Source of the DNA: Streptomyces sp. NBC_01335
Lineage (GTDB): Bacteria > Actinomycetota > Actinomycetes > Streptomycetales > Streptomycetaceae
DNA: 64,000 nucleotides
Assembly (NCBI RefSeq): GCF_035953295.1
Contig: NZ_CP108370.1
Location: 7,115,001 to 7,179,000 of the forward strand
Reading direction: 5' to 3'
The position numbers and the translations under genes are program-made. The notes beneath the pieces were generated by a model, which had not been told where the DNA came from, did not search any database, and saw only the letters and a program-made list of their open reading frames with translations. Below are positions 52,567 to 61,427 of the stretch, in pieces. Each line of letters begins with the position of its first letter. Position 1 is the stretch's first letter.

Positions 52567-53611
52567 CGTCCTCGTCCGGATCGAAGTCGGACGCCTCACC
52601 CGGCTCCGCGTCCACCACGGCGGGCGCGCAGGCCGACGTGAGGCGGAGGACCATCTCCTCGTCCAGGTAGTGATGGCGCAGATCCAGACGGGACAGGTGC
52701 GACAGCGGCTGCCCGGCCAGCAGCGCCTCGACGCCCGTGTCGCTCAGCGTGCCCATGGCCAGCGACAGGGAATCCAGCTGGGCGACGACGGGCGCCGACG
52801 CCACGGCAGCGGCGATCTCGTCCTGGACGACGCTGTTCTGCAGCCCGAGATGGCGCAGCGCCGGCAGCCCTCCGCCGGACAGCAGCGGAGCAAGGTCCTC
52901 GACCGTGGCGTCCCCGCCGTACCAGTCGGAGCCGAGCCACAGCTCCAGGCTCCGCAGCGCGGGCAGTTCGCAGGCGCCGACCGCCCGTACGACGTGTCCG
53001 GGCAGCCCGCCCGACTCGAAGCGCAGGGACTTCAGGGAGGTGTGCCGCAGGGGCCGCAGCCGGAGCGTCTCCCCGTCCTCGGGCTGCCCCGTCGTGCCGC
53101 CTCCCCGGACGACGAGTTCCTCCAGGAGCGGATAGGCCTCCAGCACCGGAGTGATGTCGCACAGCTGCAGCCACGACACCTCGCACTCCTCGCTCTCCAC
53201 GTCGGCGAGGAACAGCCCGCGCAGGGACGGGAGACGGGCGGCGTCGGCCGAAAGGAGCTCGACCACCTGCGTGAGAGGGGTGTACTCGTCCTCCCACCAG
53301 GGGCCGATCAGCAGCGCCCGGACCCGCGAGGTGTCCACGGAGTCCAGGAAGTGCCGCCACAGCACGGGAAAGTCGAGATCGTGCTGCCAGGCGCTTTCGA
53401 GCCGCCAGGCGACCGCGTCCGCCGCCGGGAGGCTTCCGGCCGGTGCGGTTCTCCCGTCCGCGCTCCCGGGCCTGCTCCCGCCCGTGCTCCCGGGCGTCGC
53501 CCCGCCGTGCTCCGCCTCGCCGAGGGGCGTCTCGCCGGGGGTCGGCAGGACGTACACGGGCAGGCCGTGGAAGCTTTCCGGGTGCTCGATGTCCGTCGCG
53601 AGGGTCATCAT
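52538..53611 (-). CDS. STM4015-family leucine-rich-repeat protein, copy 2
   Basis: The 357-residue protein has an N-terminal part of about 110 residues (IEHPESFHGLPVYVLP, a Gly/Thr-rich insertion, then AVAWRLESAWQHDLDFPVLW) and about six leucine-rich repeats, for example LPSLRGLFLADVE, LPALRSLELWLGS, LPALRHLGLQNS and LDSLSLAMGTLSDTGVEALL. It ends in an acidic stretch and RYVAVSE. No enzyme motif is visible, so it probably binds a partner protein. It starts inside the stop of copy 1 (ATGA overlap). The Gly-rich insertion at residues 30-62 is not in copy 1. Confidence 0.85.
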   Translation of the reverse strand: MMTLATDIEHPESFHGLPVYVLPTPGETPLGEAEHGGATPGSTGGSRPGSADGRTAPAGSLPAADAVAWRLESAWQHDLDFPVLWRHFLDSVDTSRVRALLIGPWWEDEYTPLTQVVELLSADAARLPSLRGLFLADVESEECEVSWLQLCDITPVLEAYPLLEELVVRGGGTTGQPEDGETLRLRPLRHTSLKSLRFESGGLPGHVVRAVGACELPALRSLELWLGSDWYGGDATVEDLAPLLSGGGLPALRHLGLQNSVVQDEIAAAVASAPVVAQLDSLSLAMGTLSDTGVEALLAGQPLSHLSRLDLRHHYLDEEMVLRLTSACAPAVVDAEPGEASDFDPDEDDERYVAVSE

Positions 53612-54564
53612 TCCGCCACCGCCGTGTACCGGTTCTCGCGACCGCCGTCGTTCCAGGGCTTGTTGCGGTCGGACAGGTCGAGCCGGACACCGTGCGGTTC
53701 CAGCGCGAAGGTGAGCCGCTGCTCCATCGCCTCACTGAGGAAGTGGTGGTGGAGGTCGAGGGTGTCGAGATGGGTGAGCGGCTGGCCTTCGAGCAGCGCC
53801 GCGGCGCCGTCGTCGCCGAGGACACCGTTCGACAGGTCCAGGGTGCGCAGGCGTGCGACCACCGGCGCCGAGGCGACCGCCCCGGCGATCTCCTCCTGGA
53901 TCTCGCTGTTGCGCAGCCCGAGGTGGTGCAGGGCCAGGAAGCGGGTGCCGGACAGCAGGGGCGCCAGATCCGTGAGCTCCGTGTCACCGCCGTACGCCGA
54001 GACACCGAGCCAGAGGTCGAGCTTCTCCAGCGCCGGGAGTTCGCTGTCCAGCACGCCGCGCACCACCTGGACCGGCAGGCCGCCCGACTCGATCGTGAGC
54101 GAGCGCAGCGCTTCGTGCCGCACCGGCGGGAAGACCAGACCGGTGCCGCCCCGCACACCCAGCTCCACGAGCCGGGGGAAGGCGCTGAGCAATGCCGTCA
54201 CGTCCGACTGCTCGATCCAGGAGATCTCCGCCTCCTCCAGGACCAGATCGCCGACGAACACGGCTTCGAGGGAGGGCAACCGGCTCGCGGCGGCGGTCAC
54301 CAGACCTATCGGATACGCGGAGTCGCAGTCGTACGCCTCGCCCCACTGACCGATGATCAGAGCTCGCACTCCGGACGGATCGACCGTCTTCAGGAACAGC
54401 TCGAAGAGCTCCTGCCACGAGGTTTCCGACTCGTCTTCGTACGGGTCGACCCGGAGCCGCCACGCCACGGCTCCGGCCTCGGGGAGCGAGCGCCCCTCGG
54501 CAGGGGACTCGAAGTCGACGGCGGGAAGGCCGTGCAGCTCGCTCAGGTGGTTCGCAATGGTCAT
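53608..54564 (-). CDS. STM4015-family leucine-rich-repeat protein, copy 1
   Basis: The 318-residue protein is the first gene of the STM operon. It has the N-terminal block LSELHGLPAVDFESP and AVAWRLRVDPYEDESETSWQ, then leucine-rich repeats such as LPSLEAVFVGDLVLEEAEIS, FLALHHLGLRNSEIQ and LRTLDLSNGVLGDDGAAALL, and the tail DLSDRNKPWNDGG followed by RYTAVAE. It resembles copy 2 along its whole length, so the pair arose by tandem duplication. ATG at 54564 is chosen because the family starts MTIANHLSELHG; a GTG or ATG at 54606 would add an unrelated leader. No transmembrane part or signal is present. Confidence 0.86.
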   Translation of the reverse strand: MTIANHLSELHGLPAVDFESPAEGRSLPEAGAVAWRLRVDPYEDESETSWQELFELFLKTVDPSGVRALIIGQWGEAYDCDSAYPIGLVTAAASRLPSLEAVFVGDLVLEEAEISWIEQSDVTALLSAFPRLVELGVRGGTGLVFPPVRHEALRSLTIESGGLPVQVVRGVLDSELPALEKLDLWLGVSAYGGDTELTDLAPLLSGTRFLALHHLGLRNSEIQEEIAGAVASAPVVARLRTLDLSNGVLGDDGAAALLEGQPLTHLDTLDLHHHFLSEAMEQRLTFALEPHGVRLDLSDRNKPWNDGGRENRYTAVAE

Positions 54565-54839
54565 GACCCGAAGCTCCGGTGTGCTGGGGACGTCTGTCTG
54601 CCGCAAGGTCTATCAAGTGCCACTGACAGCGCCTCATCCGGGACGGGTGTCACCGCGTCCGGCAGATGACGTCCGAGCCGGAGCACCCGCGGGGCGTCAG
54701 GAGCCGATCTGCTGAAGCCGCTGGTCACGAAGGTGCCGGAGAGGAGACCGAGGGCTTGCGGACCCCCGATGTCAGACCCACCTCCTAGCGTTCTCCACAG
54801 GTTCGGCGCACGGGGCGCCGCACCGGAGGGGAGACGTCT
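54565..54839. promoter_or_regulatory. divergent region between the STM operon and the 54840 gene
   Basis: The 275-bp gap must hold the promoter of the whole STM operon on the minus strand. On the plus strand TAGCGT (54786-54791) could be a -10 element 50 bp before the next start and GGAGGGGAG (54825-54833) is the ribosome site. No clear palindrome was seen. Confidence 0.35.
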
Positions 54840-55166
54840 GTGTACCGGCAGGGCGATGTGCTGATCGTGGCGGTCGAGGAGTCCGAGGTGCCCGCACCGT
54901 TCCTGGAGGCGCCGGGCGAACTGCGTGACGGACGGGGCCGATTGGTGCTGGCGTTGGGCGAGGTCACCGGACACGCGCACGCCGTGCAGGGGCCCGGCCG
55001 GCTGATACGCGAGTCCGGGACGTTCGGACCGATGCTGCTCCACCTCCCCGACGGAGGGCGGGTCGTGCACGAGGAACACGCCCCGATCGCCCTGCCCAAG
55101 GGGTGGTTCCGCGTGGTGCGCCAGCGGGAGTACGTCCCCGGCGCGTTCCGTGTCGTGGCGGACTGA
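54840..55166 (+). CDS. small conserved hypothetical protein
   Basis: The 108-residue protein starts with GTG after GGAGGGGAG and looks like a compact all-beta domain: QGDVLIVAVEESEVP, RLVLALGEVTGHAHAVQGPG, LLHLPDGGRVVHEEHAPIAL and WFRVVRQREYVPG. The histidine-rich loop GHAHAV and the HEEH segment suggest a small cupin-like or metal-linked fold, but I cannot assign a function. It is divergent from the STM operon and 87 bp before the DUF6745 gene. Confidence 0.75.
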   Translation: MYRQGDVLIVAVEESEVPAPFLEAPGELRDGRGRLVLALGEVTGHAHAVQGPGRLIRESGTFGPMLLHLPDGGRVVHEEHAPIALPKGWFRVVRQREYVPGAFRVVAD

Positions 55167-55253
55167 CGGGCCGACACCGGCAAGGGCCCTGAAGGAAAGA
55201 CGCGCCGGCAGGCGAACCGGAGCGGGAACAAGAACAGGAACGGGTGACCAGAG

Positions 55254-56273
55254 ATGACAGGGACGGGAATGATGACGCGGGACGTGACCTCGTGGCGGGC
55301 GGTGGCCTCGGCCACCGGAAGGGCCGACCGGGTGGCGGCGGAGGAGGGCATTCGCCTGGCCTACCGCGCGGCGGGCCTGGCGGAGCCGGGCCGGATCGTC
55401 TGGGTGGACTCGCCCAGGGCCGCGGTGGAGGCGGTGGAGAGGCTCGCCGACGCCGGGAGGTCGGTGCGTGAAGAAGTGCGCACCCGGCCCTGGAGTCACG
55501 AGCGCCGCCGGAAGTACGACGAGCTGGGGGCGATGGGGTGGGCCGCGCTCTGGTCGGCGACCGGCGCGCAGCTGTGGGAGACCACCTCCGCCCTCGCCGA
55601 GCGCATCCGCGTGGGCATCGTGGCCGAGCTCGCCGCGCGTCCCGAGGACGAGACGGCTGTGCGGCTGGTGCTGCTGGACGCGGTGCTCGGACAGCACGAC
55701 GCGGCATGGCTCGCCGCCTTCGAGGACAGCGAGCGCCTGGCGGGCCTGGCGGAGGTGGCGCGCAACGCCGGCTGGTGGTGGCCCTACGAGAACGTGGTCG
55801 TCGTCGCCGAACGCCCCGAGGCGCTCCACCGCGACGAGGCGGGCCGTCTCGACCGCGGGGACGGCCCGGCGCTCGCCTACCCGGACGGTTTCGCCCTCCA
55901 CGCCTGGCGCGGCATGCCGGTGCCGGCCGCTTTCCTGGAAGAGCTCTCGGCCCTCACCCCCGAGCGGATACGCGAGGAGGCCAACGCCGAGCTACGGCGT
56001 GTGATGCTGGAGCACTTCGGCTACGACCGCTACCTGGAGGAGTCCGGGGCGGAGCCGGTCCACCGGGACGAGACGGGCATTCTCTGGCGCGTCCCGCTCC
56101 CCGGGGACGAGGACGTCGTGATGGTCGAGGTCGTCAACTCCACCCCCGAACCCGACGGCACCCACCGCACCTACTGGCTGCGGGTGCCGCCCGCCACCCG
56201 TACGGCGAAGGACGGGGTCGCCTGGACGTTCGGGCTCGGCGGCGAGCAGTACGCGCCCGTGCGCCAGACGTGA
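55254..56273 (+). CDS. DUF6745-family protein
   Basis: The 339-residue protein matches the DUF6745 family, whose members are often found in Streptomyces beside the small protein type upstream. Visible family blocks are IRLAYRAAGLAEPGRIVWVD, WWWPYENVVVVAERPEALHR, DGPALAYPDGFALHAWRGMP and MLEHFGYDRYLEESGAEPV. It has no signal or membrane helix. The role is unknown. An ATG at 55269 is an alternative start. Nearness to the STM operon suggests, but does not show, a shared role. Confidence 0.78.
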   Translation: MTGTGMMTRDVTSWRAVASATGRADRVAAEEGIRLAYRAAGLAEPGRIVWVDSPRAAVEAVERLADAGRSVREEVRTRPWSHERRRKYDELGAMGWAALWSATGAQLWETTSALAERIRVGIVAELAARPEDETAVRLVLLDAVLGQHDAAWLAAFEDSERLAGLAEVARNAGWWWPYENVVVVAERPEALHRDEAGRLDRGDGPALAYPDGFALHAWRGMPVPAAFLEELSALTPERIREEANAELRRVMLEHFGYDRYLEESGAEPVHRDETGILWRVPLPGDEDVVMVEVVNSTPEPDGTHRTYWLRVPPATRTAKDGVAWTFGLGGEQYAPVRQT

Positions 56274-56810
<537 letters not shown>

Positions 56811-56916
56811 CGCGATACGTGTGGGGAGCCGGGCAGGTCCGCGGCGCGATGACCGGCCCTCGCGCGGGCATGCGTCCCGCACATAATAAGAAGAGACCGA
56901 CTCCCCAGGAGATGCT

Positions 56917-58107
56917 GTGACCGGCGCCGAATTTCTGACCCCTCTCCGCACCCGACTGCGCTCGATGCGCGCCGACGCGTTCGGGGCCGACCCCTCGGGG
57001 GCCCGGATGGAGCGCATCCGCCGCTCGCCCCATTTCGCCGACGGAGTGTTCCAGAACCCGGTCGGGGCTCGCACCCTGCCTTCGGGTTCCACGGTGGAGC
57101 TCGCGAAGATCTACTTCAACAAGGAACAACGGGCACGCAGGGCACCGCAGGGAAACATTCCGGTGTACGCCACGACCTACGCCGACCTGGCCCGGCCTCC
57201 GGCCTCGGGCCTCCGGGTGACCTGGATGGGCCACTCCAGCGTCCTCGCCGAGATCGACGGGAGCCGCGTGCTCTTCGACCCGGTATGGGGCGAGCGCTGT
57301 TCCCCGTTCCCCTTCGCGGGCCCCAAGCGGCTCCATCCCGTACCGCTGTCGCTCGAAGCGCTCGGGCCGGTGGACGTGGTCGTCATCTCCCACGACCACT
57401 ACGACCACCTGGACCTGCCGACGATCCGCGCCCTCGCGCGGACGGACACCGTCTTCGCCGTGCCGCTCGGCGTCGGCGCCCATCTGGAGCACTGGGGCGT
57501 GTCGCCCTCGCGGCTGCGTGAGCTGGACTGGAACGAGAGCACCGAGGTGGCGGGCATCCGGCTCATGGCGACCCCGGCGCGGCACTTCTGCGGACGCGGC
57601 GTGCGCAGCGGTCAGCACACCCTCTGGGCCTCCTGGGCCGTCGAGGGGCCCGAGCACCGGATCTACCACAGCGGCGACACCGGCTACTTCTCCGGGTTCC
57701 GCGAGATCGGAGCCGAGCACGGCCCCTTCGACGTCACGATGATCCAGATCGGCGCCTACGCGGAGTTCTGGCCCGACATCCACATGACGCCCGCCGAGGG
57801 GCTCCGCACGCATCTGGATCTCCAGGGCGGCCGCCCTCACGGTGTCCTGATGCCGATCCACTGGGGCACCTTCAACCTGGCCCCGCACGCGTGGGCCGAG
57901 CCCGGTGAGTGGACCAGGGAAGCGGCGGCGGCGATCGGTCAGCCGGGCGCCTTCCCCATTCCGGGGCAGCCCTTCGAGCCGTCCGGGGAACTGCCGGCCG
58001 AGCCGTGGTGGCGGACCGTGGGCCACGTACCCGACCAGGAGTGGCCTCTGCCCGACCTGGCGGAGGGCGAGGGGCGCGGCGCCCTCGAACTCGTCACCGA
58101 GGAGTGA
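56917..58107 (+). CDS. MBL-fold metallo-hydrolase (NAPE-PLD/UlaG-like)
   Basis: The 396-residue protein is a metallo-beta-lactamase fold hydrolase. The metal motif is VVISHDHYDHLDLPT (HxHxDH), another His is in TPARHFCGRG, the bridging Asp in IYHSGDTGYFSG and the last His in MPIHWGTF. The N-terminal VYATTYADLARPPASGLRVT and WMGHSSVLAEIDGSRVLFDP are typical of the N-acylphosphatidylethanolamine phospholipase D-like branch. GTG at 56917 has AGGAG five bases upstream, and the AT-rich CATAAT at 56882-56887 is a possible -10. It ends at a 19-bp stem terminator. Confidence 0.93.
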   Translation: MTGAEFLTPLRTRLRSMRADAFGADPSGARMERIRRSPHFADGVFQNPVGARTLPSGSTVELAKIYFNKEQRARRAPQGNIPVYATTYADLARPPASGLRVTWMGHSSVLAEIDGSRVLFDPVWGERCSPFPFAGPKRLHPVPLSLEALGPVDVVVISHDHYDHLDLPTIRALARTDTVFAVPLGVGAHLEHWGVSPSRLRELDWNESTEVAGIRLMATPARHFCGRGVRSGQHTLWASWAVEGPEHRIYHSGDTGYFSGFREIGAEHGPFDVTMIQIGAYAEFWPDIHMTPAEGLRTHLDLQGGRPHGVLMPIHWGTFNLAPHAWAEPGEWTREAAAAIGQPGAFPIPGQPFEPSGELPAEPWWRTVGHVPDQEWPLPDLAEGEGRGALELVTEE

Positions 58108-58115
58108 CGCGCGCG

Positions 58116-58156
58116 GCCCGGCGCCCCGGCCGTCGACGACGGCCGGGGCGCCGGGC
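58116..58156. terminator. 19-bp stem terminator between convergent genes
   Basis: GCCCGGCGCCCCGGCCGTC (58116-58134) pairs perfectly with 58138-58156 around a three-base loop GAC. It lies between the convergent MBL and GH64 genes. Confidence 0.85.
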
Positions 58157-58176
58157 GCACCGGTGCGGTGGCCGGT

Positions 58177-59847
58177 TCAGTGGGTGAAGGTGAACCAGTT
58201 CAGGTTGACGAAGTCGGACGTGCTGCCGGAGAAGACCAGATAGACGTCGTGGACTCCGGTCGCGGAGGCGACGACGTTGGCGGGGACGGTCTGCCAGGCC
58301 TGCCAGCCGCCGTTGTTGCCGAAGTCGATCTCGGCGATCTGCGTACCGCTGGTACTGTCCAGCCGTACCTTGATCGCGCCGCTCACGCCCGCGGCGGCGC
58401 CCGAGGCGATCCGGGCCTTGAACTGGCTCGGCGAGGTCGAGCCGAAGTCCACCGACGAGAACTTGAGCCAGTCCCCGTTGGCGATGTAGCCGACGTTCTG
58501 GCCACCGCCGGTGTCGGTGGTGGTCTCCGTGCTGGTGCCGCTCTGGGCCGAGTAGGACTCCGCCTGGATGGTGTTGTAGGCGCTGGCACCCGTACCGGTG
58601 CCCGTGCCGCCGCCCGGTGTCGAGCCCGAACCCGTGCCCGCCCCCAGCGAGATGGTCCAGGACGTGGGGTTGCCGTCCTGGATGTGGCCGTCGACGGGCG
58701 CGGAGTTGGTGGGGCCGACGTCGTCGTACGGGAAGGCGTAGCCGATGCTGGCGTACTGGTGGACGAGCCGGGCGTAGTGGTTGGTCACGGGATCCGTGTA
58801 GTACTGGGACGCGGACACGCCGTCGGGGTTGTTGTTGCCGCCGGAGACCAGCAGGCTGCTGCGGTTGAGCGCGGCGGAGAGCCGGGCCGCGATGGCGCCC
58901 CGCGCGTCGCCGCCGGAGTTGTAGAGCGGACCGGAGGCGCAGCCGAAGATGTCGACGGCACTGGGCTTGGTGAACGGGACGCCGTTGGTGTTCAGGCCGG
59001 AGAAGACGATGGCGCCACCGGAGACGGTGCCGGTGTACGAGCCGATGCTGCCCTGGCCGTTCAGGGTCAGGGGCGTGGAGGAGTAGTGGCTCCACACCCG
59101 GTTCAGGTAGTCGTCCCAGTAGTTGCCGAAGTCCACCGGGGAGTGCGAGGGCGCGAGCACGCGCAGCACCCCGCCCGAGGAGTCGTTGACCACCAGCCGG
59201 TCCCAGGGCGCACCGTCGACGGCGTGCTGGGACCGGAGGCCGGAGGCGATGGAGGCGAGTGCGCCGTTGGGCAGCGGGCTGACCGTCTGGTTGCCGGAGC
59301 TGCCGGTGCTGGACATGGAGACCGGCAGGCCGACCATGTCGACGTAGGAGATGTTGGCGTACAGGTTGGCGCTGTTGAAGGTGAACTCGCAGAACGTCCA
59401 GTTCGTCGACCAGTTGGGGTCCGAGCTGGTCAGGGCCGGCTGGACCACCCCGGGTACGGTGCCCGGGTTGACGAAGAACTTGAGCTTCTGGCCGACCGAG
59501 AACCAGACCCGGCCGCCGATGATGAAGCCGGCCAGGTTCACCTTGGTCGCCGCCGAACCGGAGGCGCCCAGCGGGATGGAGTAGTCGGCGATCGGGGTCA
59601 CCGCGGCCGACGGGTTCGGCAGCCGGTTCAGGGCACCGTTCGCGGAGACGAACACCGGCCAGCCACTGCTGTCCGTACCAGAGATGTACGCGTACACGGT
59701 GTTGTTGCCTGAATTGTTCTGGAGCGACACCGGGAGTGGGGCGCTCGCCGCCGAAGCCTTGGAGGTGAACGGCGACAGGGGGGAGAGGACGGTAGCGGCG
59801 GCGGCGGTCGCGCCGGCCGCGGCGAGGAAGGAACGTCGAGAGACCAC
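58177..59847 (-). CDS. secreted GH64 endo-1,3-beta-glucanase with CBM6-type domain
   Basis: The 556-residue protein has a twin-arginine signal (SRRSFLAAAGATAAAATVL) and is exported folded through Tat. Residues about 40-400 are a GH64 laminaripentaose-producing glucanase: SLQNNSGNNTVYAYISGTD, GGRVWFSVGQKLKFFVNPG, the catalytic region TFCEFTFNSANLYANISYVD and VDIFGCASGPLYNSGGDARG. A Gly/Thr linker (TGSGSTPGGGTGTGTGA) leads to a C-terminal CBM6-like carbohydrate-binding domain (IQAESYSAQSGTST, IANGDWLKFSSVDFGS). GTG at 59847 has AGGAGGG upstream. Control by the nearby LacI-type regulator is expected from the CebR-like box. Confidence 0.94.
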   Translation of the reverse strand: MVSRRSFLAAAGATAAAATVLSPLSPFTSKASAASAPLPVSLQNNSGNNTVYAYISGTDSSGWPVFVSANGALNRLPNPSAAVTPIADYSIPLGASGSAATKVNLAGFIIGGRVWFSVGQKLKFFVNPGTVPGVVQPALTSSDPNWSTNWTFCEFTFNSANLYANISYVDMVGLPVSMSSTGSSGNQTVSPLPNGALASIASGLRSQHAVDGAPWDRLVVNDSSGGVLRVLAPSHSPVDFGNYWDDYLNRVWSHYSSTPLTLNGQGSIGSYTGTVSGGAIVFSGLNTNGVPFTKPSAVDIFGCASGPLYNSGGDARGAIAARLSAALNRSSLLVSGGNNNPDGVSASQYYTDPVTNHYARLVHQYASIGYAFPYDDVGPTNSAPVDGHIQDGNPTSWTISLGAGTGSGSTPGGGTGTGTGASAYNTIQAESYSAQSGTSTETTTDTGGGQNVGYIANGDWLKFSSVDFGSTSPSQFKARIASGAAAGVSGAIKVRLDSTSGTQIAEIDFGNNGGWQAWQTVPANVVASATGVHDVYLVFSGSTSDFVNLNWFTFTH

Positions 59848-59920
59848 TGACCCTCCTAAAAGGGGGTGATGATCCGTCAGAACCATGACGGGGTGGGGGT
59901 GTTGCCCTGAGGCGAACGTG

Positions 59921-59950
59921 ACGCTATTGGGCTGGACCAATGAGGGTCAA
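59921..59950 (-). promoter_or_regulatory. promoter of the GH64 gene
   Basis: On the minus strand TTGACC (59945-59950) and TAGCGT (59921-59926) are spaced by 18 bp, a close fit to the vegetative Streptomyces promoter. An inverted repeat ATTGG-N6-CCAAT (59926-59941) lies inside the spacer. Confidence 0.65.
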
Positions 59951-59979
59951 GGGATGTGCCGAAGGAAACGGGACGAGTT

Positions 59980-59993
59980 TGGGAGCGCTCTCA
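59980..59993. promoter_or_regulatory. CebR-like operator box
   Basis: TGGGAGCGCTCTCA differs by one base from the CebR site TGGGAGCGCTCCCA known from Streptomyces cellobiose control. A half-site, TGGGAGCG, recurs at 60041-60048. Both lie between the divergent GH64 and LacI genes. Confidence 0.8.
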
Positions 59994-60100
59994 ACCAGGG
60001 CTGCCACCGGCACCACTTCCGGGCGACCCCGGCGTTAGGGTGGGAGCGACCCGGTGGCCCCACCTCCCGCGCCGCCGACCAGCGTTGAGGAGCGACCGCC

Positions 60101-61141
60101 TTGCCCGAGCAGTCCCCAGGTTCCCGGCCCACCCTGGAAGCCGTCGCGGCGCGCGCGGGCGTCTCCCGGGCCACCGCGTCCCGGGTCGTCAACGGGGGCG
60201 ACGGTGTACGCAAACCTCTCGTGGACCGGGTGCGCCAGGCGGTCGAGGAGCTCCAGTACATCCCGAACCACGCGGCCCGTACCCTCGTCACCCGGCGTAC
60301 CGGGGCGGTGGCCGTGGTGATCGCCGAGCCGGAGATACGCATCTTCTCCGACCCGTTCTTCTCCCGGCAGCTCCGGGGCATCAGCAAGGAACTGGCCGAA
60401 CACGACGCCCAGCTGGTGCTGCTGATCGTGGAGGGGCCGGGGGACTTCGGCCGTATCGAGCGGTACCTCTCCGGCGGCCACGTCGACGGGGCGCTGGCCT
60501 TCTCCCTGCACACCGACGACCCCCTGCCGTCGATCACCCGGCGGGCCGGACTGCCGACCGTCTACGGCGGGCGGCCGAGCTGGACCACACCTCCCGGCGA
60601 GCGCACCGCCAGTTACGTGGACGCGGACAACCGGGGCGGGGCGCGGGCGGCCGTACAGCACCTGCGGGACCTGGGGCGGCAACGGATCGCGTACATCGGC
60701 GGGCCGCCCGACCAGACCTCGGCCCTGGACCGGTTCGACGGCTACCGGGACATCCAGCTCGACGTGGACCCGACCCTCGTCGCGGAGGGCGCGTTCACCG
60801 TGGAGTCCGGGGCGCTGGCGATGGAGGAGTTGCTGGAGCGGCGCCCCGACCTGGACGCGGTGTTCGCCGCCAACGACCTGATGGCCTCTGGTGCCCTGCG
60901 GGTCCTGGGCGAGCGCGGCATCACGGTGCCCGGCCAGGTGGCCGTCGTCGGGTTCGACGACATGGAGTCGGTGGCCGAGGCGACCGTACCGCCGCTGACC
61001 ACCGTCCAGCAGGACGTCGAGGGCCAGGGGCGGCTCATGGCCAGGCTGCTGCTGCGCGGCCTGGACCGGGACCGCAAGGGGACCGAGGCACCCGACTCGG
61101 TGATCACCCCGACCACGCTGGTACGGCGGGCCTCGTCCTGA
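60101..61141 (+). CDS. LacI-family regulator (CebR/BglR-like)
   Basis: The 346-residue protein has the LacI helix-turn-helix at the N-terminus (TLEAVAARAGVSRATASRVV) and a periplasmic-binding-protein-like sensor domain (FSDPFFSRQLRGISKELAEH, YIGGPPDQTSALDRFDGYRD, AVFAANDLMASGALRVLGER, VGFDDMESVAEATVPPLTTV). A TTG start is used because GAGGAGCG lies seven bases before it. It likely represses the glucanase genes and itself through the CebR-like box at 59980-59993 and is released by a beta-glucoside such as cellobiose or laminaribiose. Confidence 0.93.
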   Translation: MPEQSPGSRPTLEAVAARAGVSRATASRVVNGGDGVRKPLVDRVRQAVEELQYIPNHAARTLVTRRTGAVAVVIAEPEIRIFSDPFFSRQLRGISKELAEHDAQLVLLIVEGPGDFGRIERYLSGGHVDGALAFSLHTDDPLPSITRRAGLPTVYGGRPSWTTPPGERTASYVDADNRGGARAAVQHLRDLGRQRIAYIGGPPDQTSALDRFDGYRDIQLDVDPTLVAEGAFTVESGALAMEELLERRPDLDAVFAANDLMASGALRVLGERGITVPGQVAVVGFDDMESVAEATVPPLTTVQQDVEGQGRLMARLLLRGLDRDRKGTEAPDSVITPTTLVRRASS

Positions 61142-61282
61142 GGCTCGGCCTCGGCACCAATCGAGTGCCGCCAGTGGTCGGGTGGGGCGCGGAACTGGCC
61201 GACTTGGGCGCACAGCCGAGTTCCCCTGCGGCCAGGGCCGTGCTGCGGACGGGCGAGCCACTGGGACTTCCCGCCCACCCGC

Positions 61283-61328
61283 AGGAGCCCCCGCGGGCGC
61301 GCGCGACGCGCCGCCTGCGGGGGCTCCT
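61283..61328. terminator. bidirectional terminator between LacI and GH81 genes
   Basis: AGGAGCCCCCGC (61283-61294) pairs with GCGGGGGCTCCT (61317-61328), with an inner stem GGCGCG/CGCGCC. The genes on either side converge. Confidence 0.8.
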
Positions 61329-61343
61329 CCTCCTTGACGGGGT

Positions 61344-61427
61344 GTACGGGACGGACGTGCGGCGCGGGACCGGGCGTACGGGGCCCGACGTACGGGATCG
61401 GGCCGGGCGTACGGATCAGACGTACGG
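61344..61427. repeat. five GTACGG repeats at the GH81 3' end
   Basis: GTACGG occurs at 61344, 61376, 61390, 61409 and 61422, within imperfect copies of a CGTACGGGATCGGGCCGGG-like unit. The last copies lie in the final GH81 codons. Confidence 0.55.
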
